From a virus: a stretch of DNA of 22,123 nt. The position numbers and the translations under genes were made by a program. Below the pieces are notes generated by a model. That model was given only the letters and a program-made list of their open reading frames with translations. It had not been told where the DNA came from and did no database searches. Location of the stretch: the IMG/VR virus record IMGVR_UViG_3300044631_000255, positions 1 to 22,123 of that record. One strand, 5' to 3'. Shown one piece after another: positions 8,179-14,712 of the stretch (position 1 is the first letter of the stretch; each line of letters opens with the position of its first letter).

Positions 8179-8822
8179 TGGACGTTCTCCCTAAAGACAA
8201 AATCAGCATCCCAATCGACAAACGCGCCGTTGGTCATGGGTCGTAATGTATACGTCGGGCAAACCTCAGCAACCACGGAAAACGTACAAGCAGATCCTAC
8301 AGCAGTCAAAGTTCCCGCTGTGGGCGTACCGATCACCGGCCTGTGCAAAGTCACGTTAATGGTCGATCCTGAGCCTCTCAAGACCTGTGTGGTGACTTTG
8401 TAGGGGTAGCTTCCTAACTGGATAAAGTCTCCAGCCTTAAAGACAATAACCGAGCTTCCAACCGCAGGAAGATTGCCCACCGAAATCGTTGTCGCATTCG
8501 CCGCCGGTACGGATGCAAGCGTAAGCGCTGCCGCCTGACCGCTAGTCAACTCTCCTTGATAAGCCGTGAACCATTGAAGATTGGTCGAGCTAAATGTGAT
8601 CGTTGCCGCTGTCTGCCTGTCGAGGTTGTCAATGGTCTGAATTACATCCCGAACTTGTGGGTAATAAAGGAAAGCATGAGGCTTGACAGTGAACACCCAA
8701 GGAACAGATGTAACGTAAAGCGCCGTTCTCACTTGCCCCGATCTTGAGTATTGCTGCCCAACCATCCGCCGGTTGTTGACCGTGATGGTTTGGCTGATGT
8801 CTAGAATGGTTTGAAAGCTCAT
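8175..8822 (-). CDS. Distal tail-like minor tail protein (lambda M / Dit position)
   Basis: This 215-residue protein follows the tape measure gene with an ATGA overlap, the position of lambda gpM or Dit-type proteins that join the tail tube to the tip. Its N-terminus (ILDISQTITVNNRRMVGQQYSRSGQVR) and PWVFTVKPHAFLYYPQVRDVIQTIDNLDR look like the first domain of minor tail proteins I recall from environmental and marine phages. A second beta-domain contains SVIVFKAGDFIQLGSYPYKV, followed by INVTLHRP, an arrangement also seen in those proteins. There is no signal peptide, membrane segment or catalytic motif. It probably forms part of the ring at the distal tail end. The structural class is fairly secure; the precise ring assignment is inferred. 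Confidence 0.7.
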   Translation of the reverse strand: MSFQTILDISQTITVNNRRMVGQQYSRSGQVRTALYVTSVPWVFTVKPHAFLYYPQVRDVIQTIDNLDRQTAATITFSSTNLQWFTAYQGELTSGQAAALTLASVPAANATTISVGNLPAVGSSVIVFKAGDFIQLGSYPYKVTTQVLRGSGSTINVTLHRPVIGTPTAGTLTAVGSACTFSVVAEVCPTYTLRPMTNGAFVDWDADFVFRENVQ

Positions 8823-10555
8823 GCTCTGCCTCGCGGTGAGAGCGATTTCTGAGCGTAGGAATTAGCTGCCCAAACCGCTCGATTGCTGCCCATGATTCTT
8901 TCCTCGAAAGACTTTACATCAATTGCTTGGATGTTGTAATTGTTGACTGTCGATGTCCCGCTCATCGCATAAGACGGAACCACTTGGCCAGCCATGCTTG
9001 GAACGAATAGCTCTGGCCCTCTTTCGCCAACAAGGTACGGAGCGCCGGAGTTGACCGGACCGCCCCCGGCTCGTTTGCCAAAGATGCTGCCGAGAACGGG
9101 AACATTAGACATGAAGTTCTCAAACAAAGACGGAGCGCCCGTGATGTTTGATTTGAAAATAGTGTCTAAGAATTTATCTAGCGATCTAGATGCTAGCTTT
9201 TGCAGAAGGGAAGAAAGAGCAGATTTGAATGCTTGCGCGGCAGACTTGCCCGACATGAATGCCTCGACAATCGTTGTGCCTATTGACTTAAACCCATCCC
9301 GAATGTCTTCTAACATTTCTAATTGCTCTTGCCCGTCTTTTTTCTTTTCCTGCATGTCTTCCCATTGCTTATTAGCCATGATCTCCGCTTGCTGGCTAAG
9401 ATCAAGCATGACTTGCATACGCTCTTTTTCGATCTCAACTTCGCGTTCGTAATCTTTGACGATCTGATCTTGGCGCATCTTGCGGAGATCGTCCATCGCG
9501 GCCAGCTCTTGATTGGCTTCTTTTGTAAGCCTCATCATCTCTTCTTGCTGCTCGGCTTCCTCGCGGCGTAGACGGATTATTTCCTCCATCTTGGCAAGAC
9601 CAGCAGGCCCACCCTGCTTTGCCGCCTCGAACCGTAACGCAGCTTCTTCGCCTTCTTTCAGCTTGAGAATCTGAGCATCCAAGCCTTCAAGGTAAGTCTT
9701 AAGCGCTTTTGCAGCAGACTCCGCGCCCGAGTCTTTTACAGCCTTTACTCTTGTCCCAGACTGTCTGCCGCCCTGCGTGACACCGACAACCGGAGCGGGA
9801 ACAGCGGGCTCCTCTTCGCCAAAGCCGAGAAACTTTTTAATGCCCGTGTACGCGTCACGCGCTTTACCCATCAACGTTAAAAAGCCGATCTTTGCTTTCT
9901 CGGTCATCTGGTCGATAGCGTCGCCAATCTCACCGATAGCCAATACACCTTTCTTTGCTTCGCCTGAGAACTTGTCGGTGTTTCTTGAGAGTTGATCAAT
10001 CTTGGAAATATCAAGATTGCCAAACTGTTTTCCAAAAAGCTGAACCTGTAATCGAGCCCGTTCCGCGCCGGCGCTCATACCAGAAAGAACCGACGTAAGG
10101 TCTCGGAAGATGTCGATTTCGGGCCTTAACAGACCGCCAGCGTCAGCGATACTTACACCCAACTCTTTGAACAGATCAGCCTGTTCCTTTTGACCGTCAG
10201 CGGCAGCACCAAGCGTTACCGAAAACCGATCCCACATCTGAGCGGCGTTATCGGCTTCTTTCCCCGATTGCACCATCGCGCTTTGGAGGGCTAAGACTTC
10301 CTCAATCGCAAGCCCCGAGCCTTCAGCAAAATCATTAACCGCGTCTGCGGCTTTGAAAAATGAAGTGGCAAACGCTCCAGCGGCAGCGGCGGCTAGTAAC
10401 ATCGGGCTTCGTAGAGCGCCCATTGCAGTGCCAAGCAAATTGACACTGACTTGCATTTCGCGGGTTTTGGCTTTAGCCCTGTCAATCTCTTGAACGAACT
10501 TTGCGCTCTCAAGACCTAACGCGACTTGCAGGGCTGCGATTAGCTTACCGGCCAT
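8819..10555 (-). CDS. Tail tape measure protein
   Basis: The 578-residue product starts at an ATG with a strong AGGGGG site upstream and overlaps the end of the gpT-like frame by 11 bases. After an N-terminal ALQVALGLESAKFVQEIDRAKAKTR helix there is a hydrophobic alanine-rich segment (about 51-66, typical of these proteins). Long helices with strong coiled-coil character follow from about 290 to 420, rich in Glu, Lys, Arg and Gln. The C-terminal part carries GGGPVNSGAPYLVGERGPEL, a very common tape measure ending. The protein sets tail length as the tube polymerises around it and is released on infection. Using the usual rule of about 0.15 nm per residue, a tail of roughly 85 nm would be expected; this is an estimate. 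No peptidase or lysozyme domain is visible. Confidence 0.93.
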   Translation of the reverse strand: MAGKLIAALQVALGLESAKFVQEIDRAKAKTREMQVSVNLLGTAMGALRSPMLLAAAAAGAFATSFFKAADAVNDFAEGSGLAIEEVLALQSAMVQSGKEADNAAQMWDRFSVTLGAAADGQKEQADLFKELGVSIADAGGLLRPEIDIFRDLTSVLSGMSAGAERARLQVQLFGKQFGNLDISKIDQLSRNTDKFSGEAKKGVLAIGEIGDAIDQMTEKAKIGFLTLMGKARDAYTGIKKFLGFGEEEPAVPAPVVGVTQGGRQSGTRVKAVKDSGAESAAKALKTYLEGLDAQILKLKEGEEAALRFEAAKQGGPAGLAKMEEIIRLRREEAEQQEEMMRLTKEANQELAAMDDLRKMRQDQIVKDYEREVEIEKERMQVMLDLSQQAEIMANKQWEDMQEKKKDGQEQLEMLEDIRDGFKSIGTTIVEAFMSGKSAAQAFKSALSSLLQKLASRSLDKFLDTIFKSNITGAPSLFENFMSNVPVLGSIFGKRAGGGPVNSGAPYLVGERGPELFVPSMAGQVVPSYAMSGTSTVNNYNIQAIDVKSFEERIMGSNRAVWAANSYAQKSLSPRGRA

Positions 10556-10862
10556 TGTTTCCCCCTAAGATGTCTAAAAACTCTGACTTGAACCCTGGCA
10601 GACTTGTAAACGCCAAGAAGTCGCGCTCTTGTCTTGTCATGTAGTTTGGAGGAACGAAGTATTCCTCCAAGTGCGGGAAAAACTCTCGACTCTTGATTGG
10701 GTTTTTAGACAGCGCGTTATAAACAATCGCCATCAGATGCGAGGTCAACATTAAGTTTTGTCTCGCGCCAATCATGCCATCACGGTACATCAATTCTAAC
10801 TCTCGCGTGGTCACTACATCAAGGCTTTCTATGACCTCGGGAGACTGGCCGTTAAAGATCAT
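10545..10862 (-). CDS. gpT-like C-terminal part of tail assembly chaperone, made by -1 frameshift
   Basis: The frame carries MIFNGQSPEVIESLDVVTTRELELMYRDG and FPHLEEYF, resembling gpT-type chaperone extensions. It has no convincing ribosome site before the ATG at 10862. The same frame is open upstream to 10898, reading LKRSLYRQIRAA before that methionine, and joins the end of the G gene exactly at the slippery site at 10898-10904. The natural product is therefore most likely a G-T fusion of about 272 residues (155 from G, 12 linker, 105 from this frame). In lambda-type tails the T portion of gpG-T recruits tube subunits to the tape measure protein. It overlaps the tape measure start by 11 bases. 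Independent translation from 10862 is possible but poorly supported. Confidence 0.85.
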   Translation of the reverse strand: MIFNGQSPEVIESLDVVTTRELELMYRDGMIGARQNLMLTSHLMAIVYNALSKNPIKSREFFPHLEEYFVPPNYMTRQERDFLAFTSLPGFKSEFLDILGGNNGR

Positions 10863-10894
10863 CGCCGCCCGAATCTGCCGATATAGTGACCGCT

Positions 10895-11362
10895 TTAGTT
10901 TTTTTCGACTTCCTTGTAGTCTGGGTTTACTGCCTTTTCGATTAGCTCGGTTAGATGTTTAATCTGCGCCGGAGAGAAGGCTTCGGAAATATCTTCGTAT
11001 GACAGCGCGAAGAGCTCTTGCCCTTCCTCGAAACCAACTAAATTTATAAGCGCAATCTCGCGCATGATCTCTTGGGCTTTGAACCGTGATGCTTCTTTTA
11101 GGCTTCGGCCCTCGACCACAATATCATCGTCTTTACGCTCAACCTCTACAGTTTTATTGATCTTGTAGAGTTTCTCAAACGTATCGACCAGCTTTGAGTA
11201 TTCCTGATCTAGTAAAGCATCAGGAGGGTTTTTGATTTTGCCCTCAAGCTCAAGCATTTCTTTCCTGGTGGGAAGATAGACCTTTAGCGCATGACCAGCG
11301 AAATCAATGTCTGCGTATTTCTGTCTTTGGAACGAAGAACCGAATTTGTCTTGTAATCTCAT
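10895..11362 (-). CDS. gpG-like tail assembly chaperone
   Basis: The 155-residue product lies two genes before the tape measure protein, the standard place for the tail assembly chaperone that coats the tape measure protein during tail building and is absent from the mature virion. It starts with an ATGA overlap after the HK97 gp10-like gene. The sequence is charged and mostly helical (YLPTRKEMLELEGKI, LYKINKTVEVERK, EASRFKAQEIMREIALINLVGF, AQIKHLTELIEKAV), as expected for a G-type chaperone. The last codons are GAA AAA AAC followed by TAA, so a canonical -1 slippery heptamer abuts the stop. Ribosomes that slip continue into the gpT-like frame. The call rests on position, size and this frameshift site rather than on recognisable domain sequence. 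Confidence 0.85.
   Translation of the reverse strand: MRLQDKFGSSFQRQKYADIDFAGHALKVYLPTRKEMLELEGKIKNPPDALLDQEYSKLVDTFEKLYKINKTVEVERKDDDIVVEGRSLKEASRFKAQEIMREIALINLVGFEEGQELFALSYEDISEAFSPAQIKHLTELIEKAVNPDYKEVEKN
10898..10904 (-). promoter_or_regulatory. Programmed -1 ribosomal frameshift site A AAA AAC
   Basis: In the G reading frame the minus strand reads GAA AAA AAC TAA, giving the X XXY YYZ heptamer A AAA AAC with the stop codon directly after it. A single-base backward slip opens CTA AAG CGG TCA and stays open through the gpT-like frame to 10545. The downstream region is GC-rich (GGGCGGCG at 10863-10870), but I could not define a clear pseudoknot. Confidence 0.88.
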
Positions 11363-11835
11363 TTTCTAACCTTTGCTCGTTGTTTTGCCGCCCAGAGATC
11401 CATGTGAGCACTCATGAGAGACGCTAACCGATCAAGCGCGGAGCTTGCCATTGATTGAAAACTGTTTCGTATGAACGGCCTAGCAGGAACTTCTGCCGTA
11501 CCGAATTCTATAGCCTCGGCTGCTGGTCTGTACTCGCCTTTAGCATCCTTATAGCCGACACCAACATCGACAAAGCCGAAAGCAATAGTGTCGCGGGTAA
11601 GGTACTTTTTCTTTTTGTCTTTGCCTGTTGCAACCTTCGCACCGTTACGAACCTTGAGTTGTAGCTTGCCGGTATCAACAGGAACTCTTGCGCGGATCGC
11701 CGCTTTGACAGGCTCCATCGCAGACTTAAGACCGGGAAGTAAAGACCGTCTGGCTTTGGTCGTGCCGAACTCTTGAGCTAATTCTAAAAGCGAATCCTCA
11801 AACTCTCGGAAGCCCTTAACCTCAATCTTTCCCAT
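11359..11835 (-). CDS. HK97 gp10-like tail completion/adaptor protein
   Basis: The 158-residue product matches the HK97 gp10 family layout: an N-terminal VKGFREFEDSLLELA helix and the conserved RARVPVDTGKLQLKVR motif around residues 48-63. A lysine-rich loop, then a strand pair (FGFVDVGVGY) and AIEFGTAEVPARPFIRNSF near the end complete it. Proteins of this family act at the head-tail interface or tail terminus. In the usual order the gene precedes the tail tube gene; here it follows the tube and two small genes and directly precedes the chaperones. It overlaps the 11822-12046 gene by 14 bases. The ribosome site before the ATG at 11835 is weak, so translation may be coupled to the upstream gene. 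Family assignment is strong; exact position in the virion is not shown. Confidence 0.85.
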   Translation of the reverse strand: MGKIEVKGFREFEDSLLELAQEFGTTKARRSLLPGLKSAMEPVKAAIRARVPVDTGKLQLKVRNGAKVATGKDKKKKYLTRDTIAFGFVDVGVGYKDAKGEYRPAAEAIEFGTAEVPARPFIRNSFQSMASSALDRLASLMSAHMDLWAAKQRAKVRK

Positions 11836-12046
11836 TGGTCACGATCTTTTTGAAGATTAGATCGTTAAGACGAATCACATAATTTACTACTTCGTCTGGT
11901 GTCATGTCCGGCGCATGATTCTCTGCAATCTTATGACAGAGAGTGATGTTAATGAGCCTTTGTTGAGGATACCCAAACCAGTTCTTAGCTCCGGTTTGGG
12001 CTTGAGCAATGAGATAGCTCAGTAAATCATCACTCGCTCTTTGCAT
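11822..12046 (-). CDS. Small hypothetical tail-module protein, 74 aa
   Basis: I do not recognise this gene. The 74-residue product is helical, with SDDLLSYLIAQAQTG, an NITLCHKIAENHAPD segment and PDEVVNYVIRLNDLIFKKIV, and has no membrane segment or metal motif. A TGAGGG ribosome site stands right before the ATG at 12046, and the gene overlaps both neighbours (17 bases upstream, 14 bases downstream), which favours real, coupled translation. Position between the tail tube gene and the gp10-like and chaperone genes suggests a role in tail assembly, as a small chaperone or structural accessory. That role is inference only. Confidence 0.65.
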   Translation of the reverse strand: MQRASDDLLSYLIAQAQTGAKNWFGYPQQRLINITLCHKIAENHAPDMTPDEVVNYVIRLNDLIFKKIVTNGKD

Positions 12047-12218
12047 GAGCCCTCAACACAGATAGACAGACTGCTTCGGCCCCGCCGGGGCTGGCTTCCT
12101 GTAGGGCGGCATCCACCTCTTGTAAGGTAAAGGGATGCCCTTTTGCCATTGCATGAAGGTCGCCCCTGAATTCCGCCATCAGCGCCACTAATTCATCAAG
12201 TGTTGTTTGACCAGCCAT
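12030..12218 (-). CDS. Small hypothetical tail-module protein, 62 aa
   Basis: I do not recognise this gene. I chose the ATG at 12218, with GAGG eight bases upstream, giving 62 residues; the frame is open up to 12335 but would then overlap most of the end of the tail tube gene in another frame. The product contains TLDELVALMAEFRGDL and FTLQEVDAALQEASPGG helices and ends in LRAHAKSE. It overlaps the tail tube stop by 23 bases and the next small gene by 17. Since the frame is +1 to the tube gene, a programmed extension of the tube protein would need a +1 slip, for which I see no motif. Function unknown. Confidence 0.6.
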   Translation of the reverse strand: MAGQTTLDELVALMAEFRGDLHAMAKGHPFTLQEVDAALQEASPGGAEAVCLSVLRAHAKSE

Positions 12219-12690
12219 ATTGATTGCCTCGCGGATGAATCGTAAAAGTAACCTGAGCTTCTGCGCCAGGGGCTGGGTCAATCGTCCACTGACTAACGCG
12301 GCCATTGAAGGCATAGTTAACGATGTTTGTGCCATCTGTCGCCGAAATTACAAACGTACGGTCAATCGTACCGTTGTAAGCATCTGCGCGGAGCAAAAGA
12401 AGGTTTGTGTCTGCCGGATTCCATGCGGCCACAACAGTCATAGAAGTTGGTGCAGATTGAACCGGAATCTTGTCAGACTGACGCGAACCAGCGACAGCAA
12501 AGTTAGCTACCGCATCGTCTTGACCAAACGCCGGAATTGCTTCTACTGGTACAAGCTGAGCAGAAACCGCAATCGCAGAGGTTGAAGCATAGACGCTAAG
12601 GTTAGCGGTAGTTAAAGGAGTTGGAGTAGCCCCCGGCTGGCAATATAGCGAGGCGCTGAAGCCGGGTAAAACTTTATTAGGAAGAGCCAT
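12196..12690 (-). CDS. Major tail (tube) protein
   Basis: The 164-residue product has the size and beta-rich composition of a siphovirus tail tube subunit: PGFSASLYCQPGATP, alternating strands, MTVVAAWNPADTNLLLLRADAYNGTIDRTFVIS, and a final VNYAFNGRVSQWTIDPAPGAEAQVTFTIHPRG. The terminal phrase (strand, short turn, strand describing a change relative to a reference value) recalls lambda gpV-like tube proteins. It follows the tail-completion gene after 8 bases, with GTGAGGTG as ribosome site, and it is the only gene in the tail module with this profile. It is expected to polymerise as hexamer rings around the tape measure protein, assisted by the G/GT chaperones. No extra C-terminal Ig-like domain is present. 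The assignment is by position and fold appearance. Confidence 0.75.
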   Translation of the reverse strand: MALPNKVLPGFSASLYCQPGATPTPLTTANLSVYASTSAIAVSAQLVPVEAIPAFGQDDAVANFAVAGSRQSDKIPVQSAPTSMTVVAAWNPADTNLLLLRADAYNGTIDRTFVISATDGTNIVNYAFNGRVSQWTIDPAPGAEAQVTFTIHPRGNQYGWSNNT

Positions 12691-12698
12691 TTTTCACC

Positions 12699-13103
12699 TC
12701 ACGAAGGAATGTCTAAAGTTGAATCTAAAACAATCTGGTGTAGCTTGCTGTCATTATCGTATGTGTGGAAAAGCCAATCAACGTCAACTTTTGCCACAAA
12801 AAATAATCCGCCGAACGTCCCTTTATAGCCATGCAGGGCATCGACAATTTGCTGAGCTTTCGAGTAACAGTTAGCCATTTGCTGAGCAAAAACCGTCGCT
12901 TGAAAGACAGGTCGATCTATACCCTTAACTGATTGCGGACCGGTATAAACTGGCTGATGCACATCTCTTAGCTGCCAAGTTACAAAAGTCGGCTCGGTTG
13001 CAAAGTTGCGATTAAACACCGCATACACCGGAGTCGGCGTACAAACAGTATTTAGCTGCGCCTGTATCGCCTGGGCATAGGTAACGGCTGAATTCTGACC
13101 CAT
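12699..13103 (-). CDS. Tail completion / tail terminator-like protein (DUF3168-like)
   Basis: The 134-residue product starts at a TGATG overlap with the head-tail joining gene. It opens with a helix (VTYAQAIQAQLNTV), then PVYAVFNRNFATEPTFVTWQLRDV, a QATVFAQQMANCYSKAQQIVDAL helix-strand region and a C-terminal VDVDWLFHTYDNDSKLHQIVLDSTL. This matches the general plan of small tail terminator proteins that cap the tube at its head-proximal end: a variable loop, a strand naming the input range and a central helix that follows AQQ or similar. It directly precedes the tail tube gene, as in many HK97-like phages. The family resemblance is moderate and the DUF3168 name is from recall. Confidence 0.65.
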   Translation of the reverse strand: MGQNSAVTYAQAIQAQLNTVCTPTPVYAVFNRNFATEPTFVTWQLRDVHQPVYTGPQSVKGIDRPVFQATVFAQQMANCYSKAQQIVDALHGYKGTFGGLFFVAKVDVDWLFHTYDNDSKLHQIVLDSTLDIPS

Positions 13104-13444
13104 CAGACTGCAACCGTTGGTTCGTTACGGTAGCAAGTGAACGTCACCCACTGCCTATCGTCGTGCTCGTAAACCTCAGCGATGCGCCAAGATTTTTCAC
13201 GGAAAGAAATACTGTAAGCCTCTTGAGCGTCCGAGATTGTACGCATGTTGGGCGTGTAGTTCACAGTGAACTCAATCATGTTGTCGTATTGCCGAAACTT
13301 CTCAAGCGTCCGAATGCGGTTATGCACAGACTTTGTTTTTGCTCGCGTTTGAAACCACGCAGTTTCTGTCGTTGTTTGCTCGCCAAGATTGGTAAGCCCA
13401 AACGTCAGATTGTTTATCGTGATTTGATCAACGCGTAAAACCAT
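13103..13444 (-). CDS. Head-tail joining (head closure) protein
   Basis: I chose the ATG at 13444, which forms a TAATG overlap with the homing endonuclease stop and yields 113 residues; an in-frame start at 13474 would lie inside the endonuclease gene. The product has the usual head-closure plan: an N-terminal strand pair (RVDQITINNLTFG), ETAWFQTRAKTKSVHNRIRTLEKFRQYD, a FTVNYTPNMRTISDAQEAYSIS stretch, then SWRIAEVYEHDDRQWVTFTCYRN, typical of head-tail joining proteins (HK97 gp7 / SPP1 gp16 type). It probably closes the portal channel below the gp6-like connector. In the ancestral arrangement it would have followed the connector directly through the same TAATG junction. Confidence 0.72.
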   Translation of the reverse strand: MVLRVDQITINNLTFGLTNLGEQTTTETAWFQTRAKTKSVHNRIRTLEKFRQYDNMIEFTVNYTPNMRTISDAQEAYSISFREKSWRIAEVYEHDDRQWVTFTCYRNEPTVAV

Positions 13445-13454
13445 TACATCACCA
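13442..13454 (-). repeat. 13-bp direct repeat, downstream side of the homing endonuclease
   Basis: The minus strand reads TGGTGATGTAATG, identical to 14065-14077. It encodes the last codons of the endonuclease and the TAATG stop/start junction to the head-tail joining gene. The conserved context extends to AC..TGGTGATGTAATG.TTTTA on both sides. The two copies are 623 bases apart. Confidence 0.85.
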
Positions 13455-14067
13455 GCGTCATTGTTTTGATCCAAGCGTATTTGCCGGATCTTTTTGTCGA
13501 AGCCAAAAGATAAGCCAAGGAACCCGTTGGTATATGAAGCTGTTCGCTAGCCGATTTCCAGCTTGGGTAAATAACTCCATTTATTTCAATCTTCTGAAAT
13601 TTCTTCTCAGATATTTTTCTCTTGGTTTCAATTGATAACACTTTACCTAAATTGGCTTTCCTGCACTTTTCCTTTACTTCATCTTTATGCTTTTTACCTA
13701 GCATTCCGCTTACCCGGCCAACCAAAGCGGCGCATCGCTTTTTCAAATGCTCATCAGATTGTTTTATGCCTTTAAGATGCGATCCACCAGAATAACCGCC
13801 TATCGCTAAATTCCAACCTATTTTAGGTTGAAATCTAAGTTTTTTTTCAATTTCGGCGCAGTAATCTTTACTTCCTATTAAGACAATCTGTTTGATTAAA
13901 TTTTCCCATCCGTACTTACGGATAACCTTATAAATAACTTCATTGCCGCTTTTTTTAGCACAGGAGCGATGAGCAAACATCCTTTGATTGAAATTATTAG
14001 CAATGCCAACATATCCTTGACTAAATATGTCAGTGTGCTCTGGCAGTCTAATCCAATATAAAAACAT
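13444..14067 (-). CDS. GIY-YIG homing endonuclease with NUMOD motifs
   Basis: The 207-residue product has a GIY-YIG nuclease domain at 1-95 with a degenerate first motif (LYW at 3-5), YVG at 19-21, Arg29 and His33, AEIEKK around 71-76 containing the metal-binding glutamate, and GWNLAIGG at 84-91. DNA-binding modules follow: a NUMOD3-like segment around 121-142 (GKKHKDEVKEKCRKANLGK) and a NUMOD1-like segment at 160-201 (INGVIYPSWKSASEQLHIP). It begins and ends at TAATG junctions between two head genes. Its composition differs from its neighbours: 21 G+C in bases 13621-13680 against 28 G+C in bases 14161-14220 of the connector gene. Such nucleases cut a target lacking the gene and drive their own spread. 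The last codons (TLVM, stop) copy the end of the connector gene. It is intact; activity is not shown. Confidence 0.88.
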   Translation of the reverse strand: MFLYWIRLPEHTDIFSQGYVGIANNFNQRMFAHRSCAKKSGNEVIYKVIRKYGWENLIKQIVLIGSKDYCAEIEKKLRFQPKIGWNLAIGGYSGGSHLKGIKQSDEHLKKRCAALVGRVSGMLGKKHKDEVKEKCRKANLGKVLSIETKRKISEKKFQKIEINGVIYPSWKSASEQLHIPTGSLAYLLASTKRSGKYAWIKTMTLVM

Positions 14068-14077
14068 TACATCACCA
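14065..14077 (-). repeat. 13-bp direct repeat, upstream side of the homing endonuclease
   Basis: The minus strand reads TGGTGATGTAATG, identical to 13442-13454. Here it holds the end of the gp6-like connector gene and its TAATG junction to the endonuclease start. The pair brackets the inserted gene precisely and preserves both neighbouring reading frames. Confidence 0.85.
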
Positions 14078-14711
14078 AAGTGCGGTAAGGTCGCAATAAC
14101 TGGTCAATCGCCCACGGTAGCTGATACTGCTTAGCCTCGGAGATTGCAGAGCGATTGTTGTAGAAATGCGTGAGCAACATTAAGCCGGCTTGCTTAACTA
14201 CGGGATACTGACCGATAACGCTGCCCTGTAGTGTGTACTGGCAAAGCATCGGGGCGGTCATGTAAGTGTTAACGTTATTGGGAACCTCGAAAAGAACTAA
14301 CTTATTTCCCGTTGGGTCGTAGTAATACTGGGAGCTTGCAATCGTCGTAAGAACCGGAGGGTTTAGGTCGTTGTAATACTTGACCCAGTTGATCGTCACG
14401 CCGTTCTGCGAGACCTCGGGAAGATCTAGCGAAACCGGAGCCGCCATTAAACCCGAGATTAAATAAGAAGCCTGATACGTCACATTGAAAATTGGAACGC
14501 CTAAGTAATCCTCAATTGCCATTCGCGCTGCCAGCTCAAGCTGCGACAAAAACTCGTCTTGCGACTCATCGGCAAACAAATTGAGCTGATTGGTGATTTC
14601 GTCGAGCGTAAGCCATTGAGTAACCGGGTCGCGGTTACTCTGAATGACCTTCGAGTAGTTGAACGGGTTACGCGAACCCGCTCCGAAATTACCTTGCAGT
14701 TGGCTTGGCAT
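14067..14711 (-). CDS. gp6-like head-tail connector (adaptor) protein
   Basis: The 214-residue product has the helical N-terminal plan of HK97 gp6-type adaptors: VTQWLTLDEITNQLNLFADESQDEFLSQLELAARMAIEDYLG, then a beta-rich centre, a PTGNKLVLFEVP strand and a C-terminal helix (VKQAGLMLLTHFYNNRSAI). Adaptors of this type form a ring under the portal and prepare it for the head closure protein. The gene starts one base after the stop of the capsid paralogue, with a GGAACC site upstream. It ends at TAATG, shared with the start of the homing endonuclease, which separates it from its natural partner gene. Assignment is strong. Confidence 0.85.
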   Translation of the reverse strand: MPSQLQGNFGAGSRNPFNYSKVIQSNRDPVTQWLTLDEITNQLNLFADESQDEFLSQLELAARMAIEDYLGVPIFNVTYQASYLISGLMAAPVSLDLPEVSQNGVTINWVKYYNDLNPPVLTTIASSQYYYDPTGNKLVLFEVPNNVNTYMTAPMLCQYTLQGSVIGQYPVVKQAGLMLLTHFYNNRSAISEAKQYQLPWAIDQLLRPYRTLVM

Positions 14712-14712
14712 G

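Noticed and set aside
12219-12335. Extension of the 62-residue gene upstream to 12335, or a +1 frameshift extension of the tail tube protein
   Set aside because: The extra part overlaps the end of the tube gene in another frame and has low similarity to real coding sequence. A +1 slip site was not seen, while the ATG at 12218 has its own GAGG ribosome site.
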